This document shows, in pieces, positions 1 to 5,127 of a DNA stretch of 5,127 nucleotides (positions are counted from its first letter, which is position 1; every line of letters begins with the position of its first letter). The notes below the pieces were generated by a model. The model made no database searches, was not told the origin of the DNA, and worked only from the letters and a program-made list of their open reading frames with translations. The position numbers and the translations under genes were made by a program. Source of the DNA: Magnetococcales bacterium (GTDB taxonomy: Bacteria > Pseudomonadota > Magnetococcia > Magnetococcales > Magnetaquicoccaceae). The DNA is taken from NCBI GenBank assembly GCA_015228895.1, contig JADGCR010000168.1, forward strand, positions 1 to 5,127. Direction: 5' to 3'.

Positions 1-29
1 CCAGGAGGAGCATCTCACGGAATTCATGA
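1..29 (+). CDS. possible 3' end of an upstream gene (partial)
   Basis: The frame beginning at base 3 reads RRSISRNS and then stops at TGA 27-29. This stop overlaps the ATG at 26 of the MORN gene in an ATGA arrangement. The same overlap occurs at the other end of the MORN gene, so a coupled upstream gene is a reasonable inference. Only eight codons are visible and the other two forward frames are also open here, so nothing can be said about the product. The AGGAGG at 3-8 would lie inside this gene. Confidence 0.35.
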
Positions 30-817
30 CCGCCATAGAGAAACGTCTCACCCTGAAACAGGCCTGCGGATTCGCCCTGACCATTCACGATTTCTATGAT
101 GTCCTGGTGGAGTTCGGCCTGTTGGCGAAGAACCCGGAAGCGTTCGATTTCGCCCAGCGCAAGGAGATGCTGGATCTGATCGTCTACTCCGAGGAGATCG
201 ATCTGTCCGCAGAGCCAGCCTTGCAGCAACTGCAACGGCAGATGCAGAGACAGAAACATTGGCGGATGGTGGCCTTGGCCCTGGTGGTCCCGATCATCGG
301 TTTCGGCGCTCTTTTATCTCATCAGTTGTCCAGGCGGGAGGTTCCGCAACCGGCGCAACTCATGGAATCCCAACAACCGGCACCACCACCGGGGAGGAGG
401 CTGGAACCCCCTCCACCCCCGTCACCCCCGCAAGTCAGGGAGGCCACTCCGGTCCAACGCCCGGACTCTCCGAACCGGAAATCCGTTCCAGCCGAGGAGG
501 GCAGGGCCGAACCGGTGGTGGTGGAGACCTCCCCCGTCCCCCATCCACCGGAGAGCAGACCGGTCGCGCCGGAACCGCCCCCCCGGGCCAGGGGGTGTTT
601 GCAGGGAAATTGTCGCAACGGGGAGGGGACCTTTCTGTTTGCCGATGGCAGTCGTTACACCGGCGGTTGGCGCGACGGCAGGATGCACGGCGACGGCGCC
701 ATGTCGCTACCCTCCGGCCGGGGATACCAGGGCCAGTGGAAACAGGGTAAACTGATCGTGATCGACAATACCCGACCCCAGCGACCATCACTTCAACCGG
801 ACAACAGACCGCAATGA
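26..817 (+). CDS. membrane-anchored proline-rich MORN-repeat protein
   Basis: This 263-residue protein has four clear parts. Residues 1-80 are a soluble N-terminal region ending in a Gln/Arg-rich, possibly coiled-coil stretch (about 64-78). Residues 81-97 form one hydrophobic membrane segment. Residues 105-188 are a low-complexity Pro/Arg/Glu linker that includes a run of six prolines. Residues 190-245 hold the MORN region: a Cys-x4-Cys entry (C191, C196) into NGEGTFLFADG, then YTGGWRDGRMHGDGAMSLPSG, then a partial YQGQWKQGK unit. MORN repeats are short beta-hairpins that usually mediate protein or lipid contacts, so a scaffold role is likely, but no partner can be named. If the N-terminus is cytoplasmic, the MORN part would be periplasmic. 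ATG 26 is chosen because it overlaps a possible upstream stop; AGGAGG at 3-8 is 17 bases away, too far to be a standard ribosome site. The frame stays open to the left edge, so a more upstream start is not excluded. Confidence 0.88.
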   Translation: MTAIEKRLTLKQACGFALTIHDFYDVLVEFGLLAKNPEAFDFAQRKEMLDLIVYSEEIDLSAEPALQQLQRQMQRQKHWRMVALALVVPIIGFGALLSHQLSRREVPQPAQLMESQQPAPPPGRRLEPPPPPSPPQVREATPVQRPDSPNRKSVPAEEGRAEPVVVETSPVPHPPESRPVAPEPPPRARGCLQGNCRNGEGTFLFADGSRYTGGWRDGRMHGDGAMSLPSGRGYQGQWKQGKLIVIDNTRPQRPSLQPDNRPQ

Positions 818-978
818 CGATGAGACTCCTGATCCTTCTGGCCGTGGCGGGCGCCCTGGCCTATTATGTCATGAGAAGACGCAACATCCGCGTCTCCCTC
901 ACACCGTTGGGCAGGAACGCCCTGGTGACGGGGGTGCGGGCGCTGCTGCGCATGCTTTTGCGCAGGATCGGATGGTGA
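814..978 (+). CDS. 54-residue basic single-pass membrane miniprotein
   Basis: The ATG at 814 overlaps the TGA of the MORN gene (ATGA), and the frame runs to TGA at 976-978. The product starts MTMRLLILLAVAGALAYYVM, a hydrophobic segment at about residues 4-20. A strongly basic tail follows with RRR at 21-23 and a second, weakly amphipathic stretch ending in RMLLRRIGW. A hydrophobic N-terminus followed by RRR suggests a single inner-membrane anchor with a cytoplasmic basic tail. No Shine-Dalgarno motif precedes it, so translation would depend on coupling to the MORN gene. A second in-frame ATG at 820 is an alternative start. I do not recognise a family. The evidence is the overlap geometry and the sensible membrane-protein composition; 54 codons could still be open by chance in GC-rich DNA. 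Confidence 0.6.
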   Translation: MTMRLLILLAVAGALAYYVMRRRNIRVSLTPLGRNALVTGVRALLRMLLRRIGW

Positions 979-1002
979 AAGCGCCGTGGATCCCCGCGTC
1001 AC

Positions 1003-1452
1003 TCAAAACCGGCCAGCCGTCGCCACGCAGATGACGATGATCCCCAGGACGAGGTTGATCTGGATGATGGCGCGGATCCGTTCGATGTACAGTCCGGCTT
1101 CCGGGATCAGAAGTTCGCGCGCCATGCGGCGCATGGGGAGAAAGCCGCGCCAAAAGAGCAGCAGGAACAACAGGATCATCGTCCATCCCAGAATCTGCAT
1201 GATCAGGACGTGATGACCCGCCCCGGCAAGGCCCCCCAGAGCGTGGCCGATCATCCAGTAGCCGGTGGCAGGCAACAACAGGACCGCCCCCCAGACAACC
1301 GGAACGAAGCGGCGCAAGACTCTGGCCCACAAGCCGACACGGGTGGGGAGGTCCAGATCCAGGGAGGCGGGGCGCAGGATGAGCAACGCGAAAAACATCC
1401 CGCCCACCCAAACCACAGCAGCCAGAAAGTGTAGCGTGATTGCAAAGGCCAT
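1003..1452 (-). CDS. CopD-family four-helix integral membrane protein
   Basis: The 149-residue product is almost entirely hydrophobic, with four predicted membrane helices at about residues 5-26, 48-68, 80-101 and 126-146. The N-terminal pattern, His8 followed by VVWVGGMFFALLILRPA, is typical of small proteins annotated as CopD-family. The loop pattern RRFVPVVWGAVLLLPATG and the closing INLVLGI segment also fit. Classical CopD takes part in copper handling, but these short relatives are poorly characterised and copper transport should not be assumed. Candidate metal or heme ligands are H8, H70, H80 and H81. The start is ATG at 1452; no good ribosome site precedes it. The frame stays open upstream as far as 2238, but that part is antisense to the TPR gene and carries no family features. 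The gene converges on the miniprotein gene with 24 bases between stops and diverges from the TPR gene. Confusion with HemJ-type proteins is possible because of similar size and fold, but the WVGGMFFA motif favours the CopD group. Confidence 0.87.
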   Translation of the reverse strand: MAFAITLHFLAAVVWVGGMFFALLILRPASLDLDLPTRVGLWARVLRRFVPVVWGAVLLLPATGYWMIGHALGGLAGAGHHVLIMQILGWTMILLFLLLFWRGFLPMRRMARELLIPEAGLYIERIRAIIQINLVLGIIVICVATAGRF

Positions 1453-1507
1453 GGCGTTTTGGACCGTTGGATAATCGTGTTGAAGGGGTGATGCCGTCTG
1501 CCCTGGC

Positions 1508-1536
1508 AGAATAACGCAAACCGGCGGCTTTGGAAA
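1508..1536 (-). promoter_or_regulatory. weak sigma70-like promoter candidate for the CopD-family gene
   Basis: Reading the minus strand, TTTCCA (1536-1531) and TATTCT (1513-1508) are separated by exactly 17 bases. Each hexamer matches 4 of 6 consensus positions. The -10 ends 55 bases before the ATG at 1452. The placement in the divergent gap is sensible, but matches this weak are common by chance. Confidence 0.22.
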
Positions 1537-1557
1537 CAGGAATTGGCGCTCTTTTAC

Positions 1558-1570
1558 CGGGGACTCCCCG
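1558..1570. repeat. perfect 13-base palindrome in the TPR gene leader
   Basis: The sequence CGGGGACTCCCCG is perfectly symmetrical around base 1564. It lies 20 bases before the ATG of the TPR gene and 6 bases before its GGAG ribosome site. As DNA it could be an operator. As RNA it could form a short GC hairpin of five pairs around a three-base loop next to the ribosome site. No specific regulator is recognised. Confidence 0.4.
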
Positions 1571-1576
1571 ATCGGC

Positions 1577-1580
1577 GGAG
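1577..1580 (+). promoter_or_regulatory. ribosome binding site of the TPR gene
   Basis: GGAG (within GGCGGAG, 1574-1580) is 10 bases before ATG 1591 and only 4 before the in-frame TTG at 1585. The ATG is preferred because of codon strength and spacing, although TTG 1585 would add only two residues. The ATG at 1581 is in another frame and too close to be used. Confidence 0.55.
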
Positions 1581-1590
1581 ATGATTGACA

Positions 1591-2271
1591 ATGGATACGG
1601 CGGTCTCTTTGAAGAATCAAGGCAACCAGGCCATGCAGCGCGGGGAGTGGCCCATGGCGATCACCCTTTATCAGGCGGCTCTGGCAGTCGATGGGGAGTT
1701 CATGCCGGCCCATTACAATCTGGGCAATGTCTATCGTCTTCAGGGGCGTCTGGAGGAGGCGGCGCTGGCCTACCGGAAAGCGGCGACCCTCGCCCCGGAC
1801 GATCATGAAGTTCTGGTCAATCTTGGGGTGACCCTTCAGGCCATGCACCATGACGAGCAGGCCCTGATCCACTTCGAACAGGCCGCCGCCCTGGCGCCCG
1901 CCGCCGTGGAACCGGTGGTGAACAGCGCCCTGGTTCTGGGACGCCTGGGACGCCACGAGGAGGCCATGGCCCGGTTGACCCGGCTGCTGGAACGGGATCC
2001 CGGCTGCGCCGTCGCCCACAACAATCTGGGGGTGCTGCTGCTGGTGCGAAAACGCTATCCGGAGGCCGAGTCCTCTTTCCGGCAGGCGTTGCGTCTGCAG
2101 CCCGATCGCGCCGAAGCCTGCAACAATCTGGGTAATCTGCTGACGGAACAGGAACGGTATCCGGAGGCGGAAGCGGCCTACCGGGAGGCGTTGCGCATCC
2201 AGCCCGATTTTTCCGACGCCCGGGACAATCTGGACCATCTGTTGCGGCGGTCGGGTCGGACAACATCATGA
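1591..2271 (+). CDS. TPR-repeat protein (six tetratricopeptide repeats)
   Basis: The 226-residue protein is almost all tetratricopeptide repeat. Six 34-residue units run in register from about residue 4: 4-37, 38-71, 72-105, 106-139, 140-173 and 174-207, followed by a short capping segment. Each shows the family pattern, for example YNLGNVYRLQGRLEEAALAY (42-61) ending in an Ala/Pro turn near position 32, and the paired NNLG motifs at 144-147 and 178-181. TPR arrays form superhelical surfaces that bind peptides or proteins. There is no signal peptide, membrane helix or enzymatic domain, so a soluble cytoplasmic adaptor is the likely role; the partner cannot be named. Similar arrays occur at the N-terminus of OGT/SPINDLY-type glycosyltransferases, but here the gene stops cleanly after the repeats and no catalytic domain follows. 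It ends only 9 bases from the convergent pstS stop. Two 8-base copies of GTCAGGAG lie in tandem at 2272-2287 across that junction. Confidence 0.93.
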   Translation: MDTAVSLKNQGNQAMQRGEWPMAITLYQAALAVDGEFMPAHYNLGNVYRLQGRLEEAALAYRKAATLAPDDHEVLVNLGVTLQAMHHDEQALIHFEQAAALAPAAVEPVVNSALVLGRLGRHEEAMARLTRLLERDPGCAVAHNNLGVLLLVRKRYPEAESSFRQALRLQPDRAEACNNLGNLLTEQERYPEAEAAYREALRIQPDFSDARDNLDHLLRRSGRTTS

Positions 2272-2280
2272 GTCAGGAGG

Positions 2281-3171
2281 TCAGGAGCCCGCTTCCTTGC
2301 ATTCAACGTGACGGATGGGGGCGTAGCCGGTCTTGAGCAGCAGACATTGCCCCGCGTCGCTTTGCACCCACTCCAGATACGCCTTGATCGCCCCGGTCGG
2401 CTCCCCATCGGTGTACATGAACAGGGGTCTGGCCAGGGGATATCGTTGATTGATGGCGTTGGCGATATTGGCCTCGACCACGGAGGAGCCAGCCCCCTGG
2501 GAGATTTTCAGTTTTTTGACCTCGGGCGTGCCATAGCCCATGCCAATGTAGCCGATGGCGCAGGGCTCCTTGGCCACCAGGGCGAGAATCTCGTCGGATT
2601 CGGTCAGATCGATGCTGTTTTCATCGTGCCGGAAATGGAGTTTGCCGCCCAGGATCGCATCGTGGAAATAGGCGTTGGTCCCGGAGGTGAGGGAACGTCC
2701 GATCAGATGGATCTTGTTTTCCCGGCAGCCGGGCACCGTCACCCCGACCTTGCTCCAGGAGTCGATGAAGCCCCCTTCTCCGTAGATGTCCGCCAGACTT
2801 TTGATGGAGAGGAATTCCACCGGATTGCTCTTGTGGACGAAAATGGCCAGGGCATCGTAGCCCACCAGATGCTCTTTCGGATTGACCCCATGGCTTTTCG
2901 CCTCCTCCAACTCTTTTTTGTTCATCAGACGACTGGTATTGGCGATGTCCGCCGTCCCGTTGATCAGTCCAACGATGCCGGTGACCGAGCCGCAACTGCG
3001 CACATCCAGGGTGACCTCCGGCCGCGCCTTGTGAAAGGCGTCCGCCCAGGCCTGCGCCAACTGCATCATGGTATCCGAGCCGCGATTCTTGATCAGGGTC
3101 TCCGCCGACGCCGACTGGCCCACCAGCAGCAAGCCCGAGAGGGCCGCCAACAACACCGATTTTCCTTTCAT
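2281..3171 (-). CDS. pstS: PstS-like periplasmic phosphate-binding protein
   Basis: This 296-residue solute-binding protein of the phosphate ABC-transporter class would capture phosphate in the periplasm for a PstCAB importer. Residues 1-23 are a Sec signal peptide (MKGKSVLLAALSGLLLVGQS, then ASA before the cut at E24). Ligand-site motifs are GSDT (31-34), the loop SCGSVTG (59-65), NGTADIANTSR (71-81, with D75 at the usual phosphate-contact aspartate) and R159 with SGT at 163-165. These match the contacts known from E. coli PstS. Unusual points are the loop, where the common GGGSGTG has become SCGSVTG while the key Ser62 is kept, and five cysteines in the mature protein (C60, C149, C204, C276, C291). 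ATG 3171 is chosen because it has a signal peptide directly after it and TGGGGA six bases before it. An upstream in-frame ATG at 3237 would bury the signal peptide behind 22 residues. No pstC, pstA, pstB or phoU is adjacent, so it may serve a transporter elsewhere or have a sensing or other anion-binding role. Confidence 0.9.
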   Translation of the reverse strand: MKGKSVLLAALSGLLLVGQSASAETLIKNRGSDTMMQLAQAWADAFHKARPEVTLDVRSCGSVTGIVGLINGTADIANTSRLMNKKELEEAKSHGVNPKEHLVGYDALAIFVHKSNPVEFLSIKSLADIYGEGGFIDSWSKVGVTVPGCRENKIHLIGRSLTSGTNAYFHDAILGGKLHFRHDENSIDLTESDEILALVAKEPCAIGYIGMGYGTPEVKKLKISQGAGSSVVEANIANAINQRYPLARPLFMYTDGEPTGAIKAYLEWVQSDAGQCLLLKTGYAPIRHVECKEAGS

Positions 3172-3177
3172 CCCTTT

Positions 3178-3182
3178 TCCCC
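3178..3182 (-). promoter_or_regulatory. ribosome binding site of the pstS-like gene
   Basis: On the minus strand GGGGA (3182-3178) lies six bases before ATG 3171, a normal spacing. No comparable purine-rich motif precedes the upstream ATG at 3237, so this site supports the shorter start that places the signal peptide at the N-terminus. Confidence 0.5.
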
Positions 3183-3231
3183 ACTGGTTGCGAGTGCCAT
3201 TGAAACGATGGATTCCAGGGTAGACGCGCAG

Positions 3232-3260
3232 GATCATGGGGTGATGAAGGTTCGATCATG
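3232..3260. repeat. direct repeat GATCATG spaced 22 bases, upstream of the pstS-like gene
   Basis: GATCATG occurs at 3232-3238 and again at 3254-3260, start to start 22 bases, about two turns of the helix. The second copy is part of the 8-base palindrome ATCATGAT (3255-3262). The pair lies 61-89 bases before the pstS-like ATG, where an operator could sit. It does not match the Pho box. The element is short and may be chance. Confidence 0.25.
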
Positions 3261-3268
3261 ATTGTGTT

Positions 3269-3299
3269 AAAAGCACGCCTTCATCCGGCGGGAGGCGTG
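3269..3299 (-). terminator. probable weak intrinsic terminator of ilvD
   Basis: On the minus strand CACGCCT (3299-3293) pairs perfectly with AGGCGTG (3280-3274), giving a 7-base-pair GC-rich stem with a 12-base loop. One C and then TTTT (3272-3269) follow. The ilvD stop codon (3283-3281) lies inside the loop, so the gene's last codons form the left arm. The U-tract is short and the loop large, so termination is probably partial and some read-through into the pstS-like gene is possible. Confidence 0.5.
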
Positions 3300-5127
3300 G
3301 GAATCAAGCGACTCAAATCCCGTACCGCCCCCCTGGCGGCGGAGGTGGTCAACGCGGCGTAGGCGCGCAGGGCGGTGGACACCGGACGCTCCCGTCCGAT
3401 GGGCGCGCATTGGCGGATGGCCCGCCGTCTCTCTTCCAGGGTGGCGTCCGGAACCTCCAGATGGATGGTGCGGTTGGGAATGTCGATGGTGATGCGATCT
3501 CCCTCCTCCACCAGGGCGATCACCCCTCCTTCGGCGGCTTCCGGGGAGACGTGGCCAATGGACAATCCGGAGGTGCCACCGGAAAACCGGCCATCGGTGA
3601 TCAGGGCGCACACTTTGCCCAGTCCTTTGGATTTCAGGAAACTGGTGGGATAGAGCATTTCCTGCATGCCCGGTCCCCCCTTGGGTCCCTCGTAGCGGAT
3701 CAGCACCACGTCTCCGGGCCGGATCCGGTCGCCCAGAATGGCCTCGCAGGCGGTCTCCTGGCTGTGGAAGATGCGCGCCGGGCCGGAAAAACGCCAGACC
3801 GACGGATCGACCCCCGCGGTTTTGACGATACACCCGTCCACCGCCAGATTGCCGAACAGCACCGCCAGCCCCCCATCTTTGGAATAGGCGTGCGCGGCGG
3901 AACGGATGCAACCCCGCTCCCGGTCCAGGTCCAGGGAGGGCCAGCGGGCCGACTGGCAGAAGGGTTCGGTGGTGATCCGCCCACCGGGAGCCGCCAGATA
4001 GAGGTTGGTGATCTCGTCATCGACTCCCGGATTCAGGACATCCACCCGTGACAACGCCGCGCCCAGGGTGGGGGCGTGGACGGTGGCGCACCCGGTGTGC
4101 AACAGTCCGGCCCGGTTCAGTTCGCCCAGAATGGCGAACACCCCACCCGCCCGGTGGACATCCTCCATGTGATACAATTCGGTGGAGGGGGCCACCTTGC
4201 ACAGGCAGGGGACCCGACGGGAGATGCGGTCGATGTCGTCCATGGTGAAGGGAATCTCCCCTTCGTGGGCGGCGGCCAGGAGGTGCAGGACCGTGTTGGA
4301 GGAGCCTCCCATGGCGATGTCCAGGGACATGGCGTTTTCGAACGCCGCGAAGTTGGCGATGGATCGGGGCAGGACGGAGGTGTCGTCCTGTTCGTAATGG
4401 CGGTGACACAGCGAAACGATCAGGCGACCGGCCTGCTCGAACAGAGCCTTGCGATCCGCATGGGTGGCCAACAGGGTGCCGTTGCCAGGCAAGGCCATGC
4501 CCAGGGACTCCATGAGGCAGTTCATGGAGTTGGCGGTGAAAAGACCGGCGCAGGAGCCGCAGGTGGGGCAGGAGGAGCGCTCGATGGTGGCCAGATCCTG
4601 GTCCGAGACCTCCGGGTTGCCCGCCGCGATCATGGAGTCCACCAGATCGAATTTTTTGCTCGTGCCGTCACTCAGACGCGCCTTGCCCGCCTCCATGGGG
4701 CCGCCGGAGACGAAAATGGCGGGAATGTTCAGGCGCATGGCGGCCATGAACATGCCAGGGGTGATCTTGTCGCAGTTGGAGATGCAGACCATGGCGTCCG
4801 CGGCATGGGCGTTGACCATGTACTCCACGCTGTCGGCGATGATCTCCCTGGAGGGAAGGGAGTAGAGCATGCCCCCATGACCCATGGCGATGCCGTCGTC
4901 GATGGCGATGGTGTTGAACTCCCTGGCGATGCCTCCCGCTGCCCGGATCTGGGCGGCCACCAGCTCTCCCAGGTCTTTCAGATGGACGTGACCGGGGACG
5001 AACTGGGTGAAGGAGTTGGCGATGGCGATGATCGGCTTGCCAAAATCCGCTTCGGCAACCCCCGTGGCGCGCCATAAGGCTCTGGCACCGGCCATGTTTC
5101 GTCCGTGGGTGGAGGTTTGTGAGCGAT
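3281..5127 (-). CDS. ilvD: dihydroxy-acid dehydratase IlvD (5' end beyond the window)
   Basis: IlvD dehydrates 2,3-dihydroxy-isovalerate and 2,3-dihydroxy-3-methylvalerate to the 2-keto acids used for valine, leucine and isoleucine, in the cytoplasm, with an Fe-S cluster and Mg2+. The protein is nearly collinear with the E. coli enzyme. Counting from the internal [12 protein letters not shown] methionine (5095), C108 in [10 protein letters not shown] and C182 in CPTCGSCAG correspond to the cluster ligands C122 and C195 of E. coli. D67 in [10 protein letters not shown] matches the Mg-binding aspartate, and [18 protein letters not shown] carries the catalytic-serine region. The segment FVPGHVHL has Gly-His where plant and mycobacterial [2Fe-2S] enzymes have Cys-Asn, placing it in the E. 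coli-like, oxygen-sensitive [4Fe-4S] group. The true start is off the edge: upstream of 5095 the frame continues as [10 protein letters not shown] (5125-5096), matching the conserved E. coli N-terminus, and only about four residues are missing. Expected full length is about 618 residues against 616 in E. coli. The reading frame is intact throughout. Confidence 0.98.
   Translation of the reverse strand, partial: RSQTSTHGRNMAGARALWRATGVAEADFGKPIIAIANSFTQFVPGHVHLKDLGELVAAQIRAAGGIAREFNTIAIDDGIAMGHGGMLYSLPSREIIADSVEYMVNAHAADAMVCISNCDKITPGMFMAAMRLNIPAIFVSGGPMEAGKARLSDGTSKKFDLVDSMIAAGNPEVSDQDLATIERSSCPTCGSCAGLFTANSMNCLMESLGMALPGNGTLLATHADRKALFEQAGRLIVSLCHRHYEQDDTSVLPRSIANFAAFENAMSLDIAMGGSSNTVLHLLAAAHEGEIPFTMDDIDRISRRVPCLCKVAPSTELYHMEDVHRAGGVFAILGELNRAGLLHTGCATVHAPTLGAALSRVDVLNPGVDDEITNLYLAAPGGRITTEPFCQSARWPSLDLDRERGCIRSAAHAYSKDGGLAVLFGNLAVDGCIVKTAGVDPSVWRFSGPARIFHSQETACEAILGDRIRPGDVVLIRYEGPKGGPGMQEMLYPTSFLKSKGLGKVCALITDGRFSGGTSGLSIGHVSPEAAEGGVIALVEEGDRITIDIPNRTIHLEVPDATLEERRRAIRQCAPIGRERPVSTALRAYAALTTSAARGAVRDLSRLIPTPPAG

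Noticed and set aside
259..750. Alternative frames on both strands across the MORN gene
   Set aside because: They arise from the proline-rich, GC-rich linker. Only the frame starting at 26 gives a membrane helix and MORN repeats.
979..1002. A bidirectional terminator between the miniprotein and the CopD-family gene
   Set aside because: The 24-base gap has only a GGATCC-type palindrome and no stem followed by a T-run on either strand.
1470..1475. GATAAT as a plus-strand -10 element for the TPR gene
   Set aside because: It matches TATAAT at 5 of 6 positions, but there is no -35-like hexamer at 16-18 bases upstream and it is more than 110 bases from the gene.
1504..1518. Possible sigma54 promoter (TGGCAG followed by GC)
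   Set aside because: The GG to GC distance is 9 rather than 10 bases and the -12 element does not match.
1453..2238. A long minus-strand open frame continuing upstream of the CopD-family gene, which would give a 411-residue protein
   Set aside because: This part is largely antisense to the TPR gene, whose repeats are unmistakable. The extra N-terminal sequence has no recognisable features, and the membrane protein begins naturally at ATG 1452.
2308..3261. A 317-codon plus-strand open frame opposite the pstS-like gene
   Set aside because: It is an antisense shadow of a gene with a signal peptide and intact ligand motifs. GC-rich codon use often leaves the complementary frame open.
3230..3262. 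Possible Pho box upstream of the pstS-like gene
   Set aside because: The best alignment to the CTGTCAT-N4-CTGTCAT pattern on the minus strand matches about 9 of 14 positions, and the spacing of the TCAT elements is wrong.
4076..5077. A 333-codon plus-strand open frame opposite ilvD
   Set aside because: It is Gly/Val/His/Asp-rich low-information sequence complementary to highly conserved IlvD codons, so it is a shadow frame.

Overview
This is a GC-rich, densely packed bacterial chromosomal window that looks like ordinary housekeeping and accessory chromosome. I see no transposase, integrase, phage gene, CRISPR array, tRNA or rRNA. The dihydroxy-acid dehydratase at the right edge is very close to the Escherichia coli IlvD type, and the envelope genes are Gram-negative in style (Sec-exported binding protein, CopD-like inner-membrane protein). 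This points to Pseudomonadota. The MORN and TPR proteins would fit a lineage such as the magnetotactic Magnetococcia, but that is a guess from general style.

Layout from left to right. Positions 1-978 (+) hold a translationally coupled set: the possible last codons of an upstream gene (stop at 27-29), a membrane-anchored, proline-rich MORN-repeat protein (26-817) and a 54-residue basic membrane miniprotein (814-978). Both junctions are ATGA overlaps. On the minus strand, 1003-1452 encodes a four-helix CopD-family membrane protein, convergent with the miniprotein. A 138-base divergent intergenic region separates it from a cytoplasmic protein made almost wholly of six TPR repeats (1591-2271, +). 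Nine bases further on, convergent, is a PstS-type phosphate-binding protein (2281-3171, -). Upstream of it on the same strand, across a 109-base gap with a probable weak terminator, lies ilvD (3281 to beyond 5127, -), whose first few codons are off the right edge.

The genes do not form one pathway. IlvD makes the 2-keto acid precursors of valine, leucine and isoleucine. The PstS-like protein is an orphan binding protein with no pstCAB or phoU beside it. The TPR and MORN proteins are probably protein-interaction scaffolds. There is no stretch over 300 bases without a gene.

I did not find a convincing new system. The points most worth a second look are the coupled MORN and miniprotein pair, the altered glycine loop and five cysteines of the orphan PstS, and a perfect 13-base palindrome in the leader of the TPR gene.
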